Origin: Gonatopus flavifemur
Lineage: Eukaryota; Arthropoda; Insecta; Hymenoptera; Dryinidae
Length of the DNA stretch: 64,000 nucleotides
Assembly: GCA_018340375.1 (NCBI GenBank)
Contig: JAFFJZ010000003.1
Location: 51,987,006-52,051,005, forward strand
Direction of reading: 5' to 3'
Of the stretch, positions 32,458-45,959 are shown piece by piece. The notes beneath the pieces were generated by a model, which was not told the origin of the DNA, did no database searches, and was given only the letters and a program-made list of their open reading frames with translations. Every line of letters begins with the position of its first letter. Position 1 is the first letter of the stretch. The position numbers were made by a program, and so were the translations under genes.

Positions 32458-35400
32458 TTATTAGCGAATATTTGGTGAGGTGGGCCCGATGAATTACAGA
32501 TGGATAAAACTGGTCAGAATTTCACAAATTTTCCCCAATCCATACTAGTTAGAAATAGCTAATCTCGAAACCCAAAATAATAAAAAAGATATTGTCAAAG
32601 ACGAGAAAAAAATGCCTAACCTCTATGTCTAGATTTTCCAACAGCGATCACTAGCGATTACTACTAAAAATACTTTCGATGATCTCCGCAGCCGATAGTT
32701 TAATTCATATTTGTGAAAGGTACACGGAAAAAAATATTCCAGTCAATTTCAAAAAACTACTCCTATAAGAAAAATTCGGTTACCAAAACAAGAAATCAAG
32801 TACTCACAACTGTCGTCTTCTGTAAAGGATACCAGTCACATAGTTATTATAACTGATCAATTATAGTATATATGCACTGTTCAAACAACAAACAATTTTA
32901 TGTTTCATTAGATACAAAACAAAAAACAAATTCCAAAAGTAGGGTTATGTCTTTATGTGATGTTTATTGAAATCACTTCTTTGAGCACTGTCAATCTTAT
33001 CACTTATATTTTACGGTAATGAATTCTGACAATTTTTTCAGCGCGATGATTCCGATATGTAAAAGTACGAAGAATGTGTAGTTTAAATGTAGCGGGTCAA
33101 CTTTCATGGTACAACCGCCAGGGGACTGGTGGAACTGTTTACTAGCAAATGTTTTCATCAAATAAGCTCCAAATTTTAAAGTGCGGAATAGCTACGTTGG
33201 CAATTTGTTAGGTTTCGATAGCTTAGGTAGGTAGGTAGAGCAGGTTCGGTTCCCCGTTAGGTTAAAAACATTTCACCATTGCCAGCAAAGTTATTCCAGA
33301 CAATAATGATTCATGTGTGTCATATTGCCTTTCTACCAAACACCATAGTGAAGCCAAGTTTGGTGTTACTTTTTTTTATCATCTTTGAATAAATCAATAA
33401 AAGTAAATTTAGTGAAAAATCTTCTTGATTTTTTATTGATTTGTAGAAATTTTATTGATATTTATGTACTAACAAGTGCGTTGTGAAATACTAGTGCGCA
33501 ACTGGTCAGTTTTTCTAACTAGTACCTGATGAGTTATAGCGTTACATCCCTCACTAGCTACTCGTGAATCTCCCTCACTAGTTCCTCACAAGTTGAACGG
33601 ACAAACTCGTAAGTGCCTTATGATTAACTGGAGAAAATGTCTACCAGGAAAGTATTATACATGTATAATACAGTGTATATTACTGATGAAGTTTTATACA
33701 AGTTTGATACATCATAATGGCACCCTTAGGAACCAAATGTGATTAGTCCATCAAAAAATCCACTAGAAATTACCAACAATCATCTTTTATACGTATAATA
33801 TATGTATTATACAGGATATGTAACAAATTGCGCGAACTGAGGTCCGACTGCCGTGTAGGGATCACTTACTCTGCGCACGCAACACAGGCTTGGAAAACCG
33901 AATTTTGCACACGCTGTTAGGAAAAAGTTCTTGGAATTTCAATTAGCTATGAAAATTCAGTTACTAACCTGTACTATTATGGCTACTGCAATATATGTTG
34001 CTGAAGTTTGAATCATTTGCTGAAACGAATTAGTGATCAAATAACGAAATGCTCAGCGGTTGAAGACCCAAAATCTTGCAGTACATCTTTCTATCGATGT
34101 TTTCACTGGCAAAGAATTATAAATAATTCATTGGAGAAGATAAATAACGATGATTTATCAGATTTTGTGAGTTTGAATTTTCGCTTCGTTTTTGTAGACG
34201 ATTCAAATTTCAACAGCATATACAATATAGCCAAAATTGAAATTTCAATCACATGTAATCGAATTCCTAACTCAATCACAAAAATTGAGAATTCCATTGG
34301 TAAGTGTACTTGAAAAATGCATGAAGCTTCAAGAAATTTCCACAGTGCAAGACATGTGTTACATAAATTCGTTCAAAATAAAATTGAGTAACAAAAATTA
34401 CAAAGAAAAAGAGAGATAAAGATTAAAATAGTGGAAATGTACAGATCCACATCGCCTTTACCAGGTTGGAGGTAAAATTTATAATACGTGTGTTCGAAGT
34501 TGTAGTGTATGTTAATATGTTAAGCAAAATTAACAGTCCCCTTCGTTTCAAGCTTCCCATGTTCCATTGTTACTCAATAGAATCCAGTCACCCAGTTACG
34601 ATATCCTTCAAAAAACAACATATATTCAAACATACACGGAATTGCAGGCGGGAAATCTAAGCATGTATTCAAGTCAATTAAATATTTGTCAAGATCGACC
34701 AATTATCAGTTAATTCCATGAAATTCAATTGGCTTGAACAATTATGTAATGAACTAAACAACATGATTATTTCTGCCACTCGCAATCACATACTCTGAAG
34801 GGAAATCAATAAGTCATATTGATCATCGTGCTCAGAATATCATATTTATCAATGAGCTGTCAAAATAACAACGCAAGCAGTACGAGAGTTCGAAAATAAT
34901 ATAATTATTCCTTCATGAACTCCTTTTGATCTAGTGTACTGTACGGGAACGCATATCCAAATAACTAGAGTCGATAAGGACAGTCATAGCGCTAAGAATT
35001 AGCCTTCCTGACTTTGAATCCTTCAAATTGTAGGGAACTCGCATGCAGGTTAAACCAGCGAGGTTTGTATTTTTGTTCGTTGGTAACGCTCATTCTATGA
35101 CAATTTAGATCAGGTCTTGTCATATGCTAATTTTTCACATGCATCGAATGCAAAAACTGACACCTTTTATAACTATTCCAGAAGACAAATGAAAAATTCT
35201 GCAAAAAAGTTTTATTCCAATTTATTTGATTGTGTACCAAAAGAATGGTGTTTATCGATTGATAAAGCTGAATAAATTTATCACGTTCTCTTCATTATTT
35301 CTTTGGATCAGACCAAGCGTATTTCGATCATATTGTGAAATTAGAATAACTTTCTTGCAATTGCAAAGTTGCAATAAAAATGTAGATTGTGTAAAAACTG

Positions 35401-35660
35401 CCAAATTTTTTCGTGACTCCACAAAGAAATTTTGTACAGTGAAGTTGAGAAAGAATTCTTTTCAATTCATGTATTGAATTTCTTGGATTGGATTCCTCAT
35501 CAATTCTACCTGGTTTGATGCATACCGGAAGAAAAAAAGTTGTTGATTTTACTTGCACAGGAGTAAAAATATCGCCAACTGTCAAAATGGAGTCCGAGTT
35601 ACCACAATTTCAGTTGGTTTTACAGCGGCGAATGTATGTTGTACATCAGCTGATGTACAT
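32458..35660. other. AT-rich region without recognised genes
   Basis: Only short frames with no family features. A pair of GTATTATACATGTATAATAC-like blocks lies at about 33,650 and 33,805. A perfect palindrome GTACATCAGCTGATGTAC lies at 35,641-35,658. Confidence 0.5.
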
Positions 35661-35926
35661 CCCAGTAAACGCAAGAAATTATTTGTAATACGCAGAATGG
35701 TATGTAACTTACATACAATAAGTAATTTTCTACTCACGGATGTAAGTGGTTATATCATGAATGTCGTATAGATGTGATATATGTACAATTTATGTTTTAT
35801 GTACGTAATATAACATTTTCATAACATTCATGATATAATCAGTTACATCTATGAATAGGAAATGACTCATTGTATGTAATTTACATACAATATACATGTT
35901 ACATAGAATTTCGTGCGTTCACTGGA
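35661..35926. mobile_element. 266-bp foldback MITE
   Basis: CCAGTAAACGCAAGAAATT on the left matches the inverted right end CCAGTGAACGCACGAAATT. The arms then pair through TGTATGTAA and GATTATATCATGAATGT-type blocks to near the centre. Confidence 0.8.
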
Positions 35927-37648
35927 AATCTTACACTCGCCACCAGAATCCACTAAAATTGTGGTGGTTCGAACTACATTTTCATATTGTGGAATTAGAA
36001 TAATTTTTTTGCATTTGTAAAGTTGTAATGAATATGTAGATTGGCCCACTAGTTTCTTCTGCCTTATAATTATTCAAACACCATTTTGACCATGTTTCAC
36101 GATCAGAATAGTGTTTTTTAATATTCTTTGATTTTTACGTTTAATATGAAACATAAGTTTTTCTGATTTTTTCTCTTCGCCAATATTTTTAAGATGATAT
36201 TTCATCATTTCAACGTGAAAACTAATTGAAACCAATGATCATCGTCTGGAAATTCAATGTGTGATGTTCGTAGAATTCATTTCTCCACCTTTTTAGTGAA
36301 TTTCAAGAGGCGTAATTTCTTTTTTAATCAATTTTTTTCACATTGGAAAATCGATCTCATTTTGCAATATTTCAGAACAATTAAGAAGCTTCCGTTCACA
36401 AGATGTAGCCGAAGGTTGTCATTTGTCAGTATTATATATGTAGAAACCCATACAATAATCGTTTTTCCCAATATTATCAGTCAAAAACAAAACACAGTCC
36501 AACCTGCATGAAACAAAACTCAGTTGAATGTGGCACCATTTTTCCCCCCATGTACGATAAAAAGTATAAAATTCTATCAAATCTCCTCAAAATTGTGTTG
36601 TGACGAATTTCAACACATAGGTTCAAGAATAAAGTAATTTTTGAGAGAATATTTCATAGTTTTATTTCTGAACAAACATAAACGGTTCAAATTTTTATTG
36701 AATCTACCCCCAAGAAATAAAGAATTATCGATAAGTAACAGAAGTTAGGGTTGGGGTTATATTGCGACTCAATGTAATTTTATATGAAATTTCTATTGAG
36801 TTTCTACAAATTTGTATAGAATGTCTATTGAAACTTGATACAAATTTTGTATAAAATCACATTTAGTCACATTATAGCCCCGGATTTAACAGAAACTGGA
36901 AAAAAATACAAATAAAATTTCCAAAATTCGAGCATAGAATTTTACTATTGACTTTGTAAAATTCATCAATTTCTTCTGATGTATCATTTTTGTCGAGGAA
37001 AATTCCACATAAACGTAAACCGTTTTATCATTATTTAAATTCCAAGAAATATTGTCAAATTCTTCTAAAAATCACTTCATTTTCGAGGCCCATTTTTCTC
37101 TGTGTTGGACTTAGGCACGCATTTTTGTGGGGAAGATTTTGAATTCTATATGAGAAGGTATGAACGGAAGTTGACATGTCATTGATATTTATATCACTCG
37201 CACGGTTTTTTCCTTCTTGGAATGAGTAAAAATGAATTAGAAACTGATAATGTGCTTTAATAATGCGATTGAGTATCCATTCTTGAATAATTTATGTAAA
37301 CATTATTTCTTATCTTATCGGCTGTTTAATTAAAAGTAGGCATAGTGCAGATACATATTTCAATCGCGCAAAGGTGTCAAGTTGCAACGAGTTGGTGAGA
37401 AGGTGTTACGAATAATGTTCAAAATTTCAATCTTCTTATTATCCACTGGGATCCATGGCGATTACCTATTTCAAATCAAAATGATTGTTATTTGGTTCCG
37501 CTAGCAGGATTTTTGAAAATTTTGATATAAATTCACATGAAATAATTAGTTCGCTATTTTGATATGAACTCTTGCAATCCAAGAAGTTAGCATGTTGCAC
37601 ATAATATGAAAAAAAATTTTTTGTTGATCATTATGATAATTTTTTATA
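35927..37648. other. AT-rich region without recognised features
   Basis: No supported gene, no clear inverted or tandem repeat. Confidence 0.4.
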
Positions 37649-37882
37649 CACTGCAAAGAATTTCATCCGAAAAATTACCGTGAAATTCCGGCGATCGACG
37701 GACAAGTAAGAATTTTTTGAAATATTGCTGTGCATTTGGTATGACTCATAAAAAATATCACTTTCAACTGTTCGAAAACTCACTCATTTTTACAAGTTGC
37801 ACAGTAATTTTTTGAATAATTTTTACTTGTCCTTCGATTACTGGAATTTCACGGGAATTTTCGCAACAAAATTCTTTCAGGG
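37649..37882. mobile_element. 234-bp TA-flanked MITE, copy 1 of a family
   Basis: Ends CACTGCAAAGAATTTC and ATTCTTTCAGGG, flanked by TA (37,647-37,648 and 37,883-37,884). Internal blocks ACCGTGAAATTCC and GACGGACAAGTAA occur inverted near the right end. Same family as 44,466-44,698. Confidence 0.85.
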
Positions 37883-38259
37883 TAGATCCTATAGATGATC
37901 AGTCAATTGTTAATGAAGTACAGTAAATTTTCAATTGGAAAAAGGTCTGTTGAATTAATCCTATTAAATCACATTTGTTAATGAGATTCAATGAGATCCA
38001 ATGGATTTTTTGAAATGAAAACTCATTGAATCTGATCAAATCGCATTGTCAGTTGAGCACTATTCTCGTCAAATCCTTTTCGATAATATTCCGTGGATTT
38101 GTCCCACTAGAGACACTAATTTGGATTGGTTTTGAGGTGGTATTGTGGTCTAAAATTTTGGGAAACCCGATTCTTTTCTTTTTGCATATTTTCATAAGAA
38201 CATGTTTTCAGGAGGATTTTTGTGAAAAAATATGAGTATAACGTACCATTGTAACACTT

Positions 38260-38314
38260 CCCAAGTAACACAAGAAGTTCTAAGAATGTGCTCGAACTTC
38301 TTGTGTTACTTGGG
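38260..38314 (+). other. 21-bp perfect stem-loop, miRNA-precursor-like
   Basis: CCCAAGTAACACAAGAAGTT is the start of the left arm (38,260-38,280); the right arm (38,294-38,314) is its exact complement. The loop is 13 nt. The perfect 21-bp stem recalls small-RNA precursors, but pairing barely extends outside it, so a tiny foldback element is equally possible. Confidence 0.5.
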
Positions 38315-38721
38315 TTACACTGTACAAAGTTCGACTGAATGTCGCTGCATCTTACTTGAAAAATTGACTGCAATTCAGTCTTTCCCATTGTGTCAGCATT
38401 TGTTTTCAGCGCTTAGTTTCAGATGAAATAGGAGTAGTTTTGGCTGCATCTTGAAATGAACTTATATGCAGAATCAAAGCAAGTTTTACTGTTTACTGTG
38501 TAGACTGTTTGAAATTGTGCTCGAATTTTCAAACGCGTTTCTCTCAAAGCTACTTTTTTCGAAACGGTGTGCATGATATCTCAAGTTCTACTCAACCGAT
38601 TTACTTGAAATTTGGCACAAAGCTTCTTTATACATTGTAGTATCGCAATACTAACAGTTTTTTGACATTTTTTTTCCTTCAAATCCCGAAAGGCGAAAAA
38701 ACAAGGAAAAAAACCTGACTT

Positions 38722-38876
38722 TTTTTTAAGGGTGGGGGCCGAATCAACGAAAGGACAAATCAACGAAACCATTGGTTGAAAAGGAAGAGATGTATGATGT
38801 ATGATGTCTTATTCTTTCCAACTAACGGTTTCGTTGATTTGGTTTTTCGTTGATTTGGCCCCCATCCTTTTTTAAA
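38722..38876. repeat. 155-bp foldback with AATCAACGAAA motifs
   Basis: GGGTGGGGGCCGAATCAACG on the left pairs with the inverted GGATGGGGGCCAAATCAACG; a second AATCAACGAAACC block follows on both arms. Confidence 0.8.
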
Positions 38877-39484
38877 CCACCGCCATTTTGTGAAAAAAGT
38901 TATTTTTCCAAAAAACACTCTTCGTAGTGCTATAATCACATTCTTCTTTGAGAATTTACAAAAAAAATTTTTCAGATCACCGGGTGGACTGGAATCCTGC
39001 ACACCAGGTCACCACAATTTTTTATGAGCCCCCACCTTGCCGGCCTGTAGTTTTTTCAATTTTGATTTTTTCAATATTCTTAATGTTTTATAATCTTGAA
39101 TAGTAAATAAATAACCAGTAAAAAAATGGATGGTAAAAATATTTATTTGATTCTTTTTATGGCGTCCAAAAAAACACCCAAAACTCGGACGTCTAAACCA
39201 GAATACCCCCTCAATTCAATCCTTCGACGCACGCGCCTATTCGTTGGATACGGTATGGGAGAATTTGATCAATAAACACAATAAGAAATTATTATATTCT
39301 AATTTGATTTTCCAGTTTTTGTCCTAAAAAATTGATGTTTGATACAACATGTATAAAAATATGATATCCAGATACGCGCGACCATTTACGTACCGTTTAA
39401 AGACGCGAGCGTTTGAGTGTCAATTTGATTGTAAGAATTCCTTCTTCTTGTGCTTATTTTAATAACGCGAGTCAACATGAAATA
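38877..39484. other. AT-rich spacer
   Basis: No supported feature seen. Confidence 0.4.
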
Positions 39485-40164
39485 CAGTCCGCTATCTCAA
39501 CAGTGCCGGTGATGGGAGAGTAGGAGAGTATTTTTCTTAGAACTCATGTACCCCCACCATTGGCGTACGCGTATGTTCTCAACATTCGTAAGCCACTCTC
39601 GCAATAGTGCCACACGCTTGTGTATGCAAAATTACTCTCTTCTGTCTTCTATCGGGTACAACATACATAGTATTTACACTCAATTCTACGAGGATCAATT
39701 TTATGAAGTCCAAAACAAGGTTTGAAGTAATAATTTGTATAAGATTTATGCATTTGTATAAGATTTATGCATTTTTCTTTTTCATTTGATATTAGATATT
39801 TTTGTATCCAAAGAAATGATTAAAGCTCATGGAATCACATTCATGAGTTCACATTCCTGTATACATACTTGATGTTTGAATTTATTTGTATCATTTTTCG
39901 GTTATTCCTTCTTGATTAATTCCAAAGTAATCACACCAATTTTCTATTCTCCATCTCGACACATTTGCCATGATGGAACATGGATCAGAGTAATTGAACA
40001 TCAGTTATGAAGAGTTCTTGATCATATTTGCGGGTGGCACTATTGCGAGAAACGGTTTCAAATGTGATGCCACACGATAGCGTGATGGATGGTGGGGGTA
40101 GTGTTCGAGCACGAATGAGGAGAATCGGCACTATTCAGAGTGGCACTGTTGAGAGAGCGGACTG
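39485..40164. mobile_element. 680-bp TA-flanked non-autonomous element (pogo-like ends)
   Basis: CAGTCCGCTATCTCAACAG on the left matches the inverted right end CAGTCCGCTCTCTCAACAG. TA flanks at 39,483-39,484 and 40,165-40,166. The arms extend about 135 bp with weaker pairing (CTCGCAATAGTGCCAC on both). No transposase. Confidence 0.75.
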
Positions 40165-40623
40165 TATTTCGGATGAAAGTGGAGATAGAAACGATTCAAA
40201 AAGTTTTCAAATGCTTTTCAAACACATTTCTATAACCCCTGCCGTAATAGAGACATTTGTGATACAATTACTGTACTGCACAGACATATGGAACAACTTT
40301 TGCATTCGGTTAAATTTTATTTGAGGCTTATTTCGTACGATACGGAAATTCTTGAAATCTCTCCTAAATTCCAAATATTTACGACTTTGAATTTGACACT
40401 TCAAGGAAAACTAATCAAATCATCCTAGGGCGCTTTGTTTTGGAATGTATTGGATTCCAGCTAATCAGAATTGACAATTTTGATTCGCTGTAACTCCAAA
40501 ACCAAACGCAATGCGATAACTGAATTATTTTTCCGAAATATTTAGAATTTTTTGAAAATTTAAGAATGTTCATGTTTCCAAAACCTGAAATAAAATTTTA
40601 CCAAATATAAAGGTTGCCTGATT

Positions 40624-40950
40624 TTGGTAGTAGAACGTGCTTGGTCGGTCAGCAACAAGAATTCTGAAATACCCTGTATGATGGATTTATATTTACATGG
40701 CAATGAGATACTTATTATTGTGGATGCTACAATTCATAATTTGCGTCCAAAGATAATCATATATCCAAACAAAGAGAATCTCAATTTGTCCGTCTATAAA
40801 AATTTTCATAAAATTATAAGAGAGACAATTAACGAACGTAATCGACAAACTTATCGAGAAAATGATCAATTAAATGAATGTAATTTCAATTATATAAAAG
40901 TATGGCTACAAGACTCAATGAATATTAATTGCCTGTTACGTAGAAAATAA
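40624..40950 (+). CDS. hypothetical ORF, function unknown
   Basis: Open frame of up to 108 codons with an acceptable-looking composition (Asn-, Ile- and Arg-rich; CMMDLYLHGNEILIIVDATI near the start). The first ATG in the frame is at about 40,678. I recognise no domain. It could be an exon or a chance frame in AT-rich DNA; a GGTAG acceptor-like site sits just upstream. Weak evidence only. Confidence 0.2.
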   Translation: MVVERAWSVSNKNSEIPCMMDLYLHGNEILIIVDATIHNLRPKIIIYPNKENLNLSVYKNFHKIIRETINERNRQTYRENDQLNECNFNYIKVWLQDSMNINCLLRRK

Positions 40951-41265
40951 TCAGGTGGTTTCTTAAATAGGAATAATAAAAATACTTGCGAGGCATAAAC
41001 AAGAGATCATCTTCCTTGTCTCGCTAGCTTTGAATGGCATATATTTTATTATTCATTTATTTATTGTTTTTAATTAAAGTCATGCTGTTATTTCGGAATC
41101 GTAAATTTTTATGGTTACGATTGAACTTTCGAATCATGTACGCTCAATACCAATTTATTGAAAAACCAAGCATTTCAGAGAATTGCCTTGAAGAGAGAAC
41201 CTCTTGGTCTTCACCTTAACGTGGTCTCGAATACTTTGTGTATTTTATCATAGAGAAAAAAATCC

Positions 41266-41461
41266 ACACTGAGAAAAAACTTCAACTGAAAACGAGCCTA
41301 AATACCTTTTTGTAGTTATAGTAGAAATATAGTAGTAGTATAGTATATACTTTTTTTCCATTGAAGTAGCTGTGAGAATCGTTGTGATAATCAAAATATA
41401 GCTACTGTGACTGAGTACTGTAATTGAGCTCATTTTCAGCTACAGTTTTTTCTCTCAGTGT
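41266..41461. mobile_element. 196-bp MITE with ACACTGAGAAAAAAC ends
   Basis: ACACTGAGAAAAAACTTCA on the left; the inverted right end is ACACTGAGAGAAAAAACTG. The arms also share TGAAAACGAGC/GAGCTCATTTTCA. Confidence 0.75.
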
Positions 41462-42844
41462 TGGGTGGATGCGTTTCTACGTCTGCCCAATCTTCAAAAA
41501 TTCGTGAGGGGACTTGTTTCTACATCGAAGCATTATTCATGAACTGTCACATCCGTCGATTCTACACCTGTGAGATTTTTATAAAACATTGGATCTAAAT
41601 TTGGGAAAGTGAAAACGGGCAGTTCGATACTTATGAACAACGATTTGATGTCAAAACGAACAAATGTAGGAACAAACCCGCCCCCAGTTTGTCATACGTA
41701 AATTCATGTACCATCGGGATCTACAGGTATACTCACCCCCCCCCCCGCCGGTGAATTCAATTAGATCGAAATTCGACCAAAAACAATCGTTGACTTTTGG
41801 TTATACTTCGGTAAATTCCCGATTTTACTAAGTTTGTGGTGGATTTTGGTCTCCTTCCGATTGGAAAACAACAACACTTCAACTTTCTCCCCTACGTAAA
41901 TGAAAGTTGTTTTCCAGCCAATGTTTGGTTTTTTTCTAAAATTAACCAATGGAAACACGATCACGACAATTTGTTGGTATAAACCACTCCAAAATAAACC
42001 ATTTTATGGCTATCGTTTTTGCTTAGCATATGATAGAACACCCGTATAAACCTATTTTTCCATCAAATTTTCATCAAATAAGATGATCACCATAAGTATT
42101 GATAAGATAAGAAGTACAAAGAAGATTCTTATCGAAAAAACTTTTAAGAAGGAAATGCATTGTTCGAAAACAACCAGATGGACTAATTTTTTTCAAAATC
42201 ATTCCACAAATCTGAACTACGCATCGTTGAATACAGACAAAAATGTTTCACGTTGAATTCACAAAATATTTCTCAAATTCGATAAAGGAACATCCGCTTA
42301 CAACACAACTTTATTAAAAACATTGTCATTCGGTTTACAATAGAACCGCTTTGCCACTGATATGTTTTGGATGCAATTGTCGACGTTTCTCGAAGTTTAT
42401 TACGTTCAATTAAACTCCCGAACGAATGAACTCGTGATACACCAATCAAATCTAAAGTATCGTCACATGTTTACACACACAAAATATTTTTCCAAGATTC
42501 AATTCGATGATTCGATATGAAAACAAAAATTTGAAGAATTCGATGTACGGTCATATGATTTTTAATCCAATTATGAAACACTTTTCTTCAATTCGATAAG
42601 ACCGAGTTGTAAAATATTGTGATAAAAACGATTCATTCAAAACTGACGTTGAATAATAACATACGAAAACAGTCAATTATTGGTCTGGTATGTTGTCCTT
42701 CATCATTACATTTTGACAACAGAATGTTTTCGTTTCGTTTTTTGTCATTTTTAAAAATTCATCAAAATATCAGTTCATAACGATAACATTATTATTTTAA
42801 ATACATTGATGAAAAACATGCTTTTGAACTGAATTCTTTCAAAA
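41462..42844. other. AT-rich region without recognised features
   Basis: A C-homopolymer of about 11 bases lies near 41,740. No gene or repeat recognised. Confidence 0.4.
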
Positions 42845-43170
42845 CCCGTGTGGAAATTTCTCCCGGGCTGAAACCTGGGCCAGGTTTATAATCCCTAATC
42901 GAAAAGTGGTCCCAACTTGAAATGTCACGCTTTTCAATCTAGGCCCCGTAATGGTATCAAATATCCAATCAAAACAATGGCAGCCAACTCGTGGCCTATA
43001 TGGGCTGTGTGGGTGGGCATACTTGGATTGAGATATTCCAGGAGTATACTGGCAACCCCAACTGGGGCCTACATGGGCCGTGGGTAGGCAACCTTGTGTT
43101 GGATGCCTAAGATATGCCCCTACAGGGCCAGGGCCTACCTTAGGATGCCCAGGATTGATTTCCACACGGG
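42845..43170. mobile_element. 326-bp GC-richer MITE with CCCGTGTGGAAAT ends
   Basis: Left CCCGTGTGGAAATTTC, inverted right CCCGTGTGGAAATCAATCC. Inner TGGGCCTACATGGGCC-like words repeat. A related right end (GATGCCTGGATGAATTTC) occurs near 57,910. Confidence 0.8.
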
Positions 43171-44465
43171 AAGTGAAAGATAAAGATATTGCTTGTAAAG
43201 ATGGATAGATTTTCAATAGCGTACATGTGGTTCATAAGTGAAATCCAGAATGATTCAATTGATTCGAAACAATCAATTGATATTGACGGTGAGTTATAAT
43301 ATTTCAATCGTACTTTGACTTTGTGTTTTCTCTTCAAAATTTGTTGCAAGAGGTAAAAGAGATACTCACTCGATGATAAACGCAACTTCTGTCACCGAAG
43401 AAAACAAAATTCACGTAACATTACGTCCCAATACCGGTTGAGGACGATATTTCTGTATCGTAAGAGGATCGTAACTTTTTGGAAAGGACCGGGCGCGTGA
43501 TACGCAACTGAAGCATTGACGTTAATCTGACTTAGTATGTCAAAATCGTAATCGAATCCCGCCATAATAACATTGGTCGACAACGGCCACGGATAGGCAC
43601 ACTCGTTACGATTAATAATTGAATCACTTCCATCACTATCGGAGTGTTGGAGTTAGTTACTGTCTCGATGCGTGTGTAACAAGAAACTACTGAGATGGAA
43701 AAAGAGAGGACGAGGGGATTGCAAAAAGCCAGATAGTGGTAACGTCATTGATATCAAACTCATCGTGAATGACAGTGACGAGTTCAGTGACGTCATTCTA
43801 TTGAATTCCTTTCCGAAATACTCTCGTACGTTGATGTTAGTTGAAATGGTTCTAAATCTCAACCTTATTCTTCAAACTAGTTTTGTGAAATTTCAAGACT
43901 GTAAATGTATCTTACGCATGTAAAGTTCCATTTTTGCTAGGATAGGAGTTTTACTGAATGAACAAAAATTTTAGTTTCATTTCATTTTAATCGATTCTTT
44001 TATAAGTTCATTTGCATTTTGGAGAGTACTGAATCAGGCACTACTTCTGCGCTGAGGACAAATTCCCACAATTATATTGAAACAACACGTAATACTTTTT
44101 TTCCATTCGTTCGTGTAGGTTTTAGAGTGAGTTTTTGAATGGATGAACAGAAAATGTAAGTTATAACGAATCACCTTCGTATTATAAAATCATGTACTCA
44201 AGTACCTTCTGAAAATCTCAAAGTTATCATGAAGTCATATAATTCTTTTGAATTATATAAACGAGTACAGCAATTCTGAGAAGATGAATGAGTAAATAAT
44301 TCTGTGAGTCATAATAAGTCATCTTTGAAAGAACAAACTCGTAATGACATAAAATAAACTACAAATAATTTCAATTTAATCGAACATAAATTTCCAAATC
44401 GTTAATGAATAATGCTGATACAAAGTATACATTGCACAGGGAAGAGTTTATATTAAAGATTATTA
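43171..44465. other. AT-rich region without recognised features
   Basis: Short frames only, none with family features. Confidence 0.4.
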
Positions 44466-44698
44466 CACTGAAGAAATTTTGTTATAAAAATTACCGTGAA
44501 ATTTCAGTAATTGAAGGACAAGTAGAAATTCTTCAAAAAATTACTATGCAGCTTGTAAAAATAAGTGAATTTTTAAACAGTTGAGAGTGATATTTTCCAC
44601 AAGTTTCACAGAATGCACGGTGATATTTAATAAAATTTCCACTTGTCCTTCGACCACTGAAATATCATGGTAATTTTTCAAATAAAATTTTCTCAGTG
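44466..44698. mobile_element. 233-bp TA-flanked MITE, copy 2 of the family at 37,649
   Basis: Ends CACTGAAGAAATTTTG and AAAATTTTCTCAGTG, TA on both sides (44,464-44,465 and 44,699-44,700). Shares ACCGTGAAATTTC and GAAGGACAAGTA blocks with copy 1; lengths 233 and 234 bp. Confidence 0.85.
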
Positions 44699-44896
44699 TA
44701 GACACAGTATCATACCCGTGAGATATACTCGATTATGACGATAGGAACTATAACTTTGTATTTTCTTATTACTTCGCCTATTGAATTCAAGAGGAGTTGT
44801 GGTAATCTGTCGCATAATTATGGTTCTTTCCGCCACAATAAAGTATATCCTACCGCTACGATATAAGTATATTAATTTTTACTACAAAATTTTCTC

Positions 44897-45150
44897 CGTG
44901 TGTAAAAAATGATTGTGGAATTTTCCCCCCAAAAATAGTGGCAGCAAAGTTCCTCCACAGATGGAGAATTTTTCACCATAATTTGGTGAACTTTTTCTTT
45001 GTTTCTGAAGGATTCCACACCCAAAAAACAAAATAATTCCTCAAAGTAGCGGAAAAATCCCTCATTTTTTATGGAAAAACAATTCCCCCAAGATGAGGAG
45101 ACAAAATCCACCAACAGTGTGAAGAGAAATTCCCCACATTTTTTACAGTG
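44897..45150. mobile_element. ~254-bp MITE with (CAC)TGTAAAAAATG ends
   Basis: TGTAAAAAATGATTGTGG on the left and the inverted CACTGTAAAAAATGTGGGG on the right; GGAATTT follows on both arms. TA follows the right end. The left boundary is uncertain by a few bases. Confidence 0.6.
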
Positions 45151-45959
45151 TAGAATAGCACACCATAAGTATAATATTTTCACGGTATATGCGAGATCAT
45201 GGTTCATGTCAACTGATTCAATTTTATTAGAGCTGCTATCGTAAATTATATTTATTCAAAGGTAATTAAGATATTGAGACGCTGATGTTTATATTCATTT
45301 ATGATTGTTGAATTCGTTACAGACAAAACACGCCTGATTTTGAAGATAAAATCGTAACACGTAATGATGGGTTCCAAGAATTGAAATGAGTAAAGTTTGT
45401 AACCTTATCTTTTATAACAGTTGATTTGTCATTTACAAAACCTACAATTAAAATCAAGTCACAGAAACTAAACATAATATCTATAAGCTTTTTTCGAATC
45501 TTAATATTCAAAACATGATTCAAATTCATAAGAAATACAATTTAAAGTGAAGTTCTATATTGTATATGCAGTTCTGATGTTTTGTAAAAACATTGGTAGA
45601 TTTTAAACGAAATGTTTAACTAAAAATAATTATTTCAGTTTTATTTACCAACACGATGAACATAAAATCATGAAGAACGCATAGAGGATACTGATCTACA
45701 CTCGAATGGCATCACCTTGTGATATTCACTATAAACTTAGTATCAAATGATGTTGGTAAAATTACTGGTTTACTTGAAGGAGTTTAAATGACCCTAGTTG
45801 CCATCTAACGCAACTACAGCTGCCATCACATCATGTTGTTTAAATGTATATGTAGGAGTTTGTTGAAGTTTTGTAAAATGACATCACCCATATCTCTCAT
45901 ATCTTCTTGATCCTTATTTAATACGCTAAACCGATATTATATATTTCCATTCTCAAGCG
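45151..45959. other. AT-rich region without recognised features
   Basis: Nothing supported seen. Confidence 0.4.
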
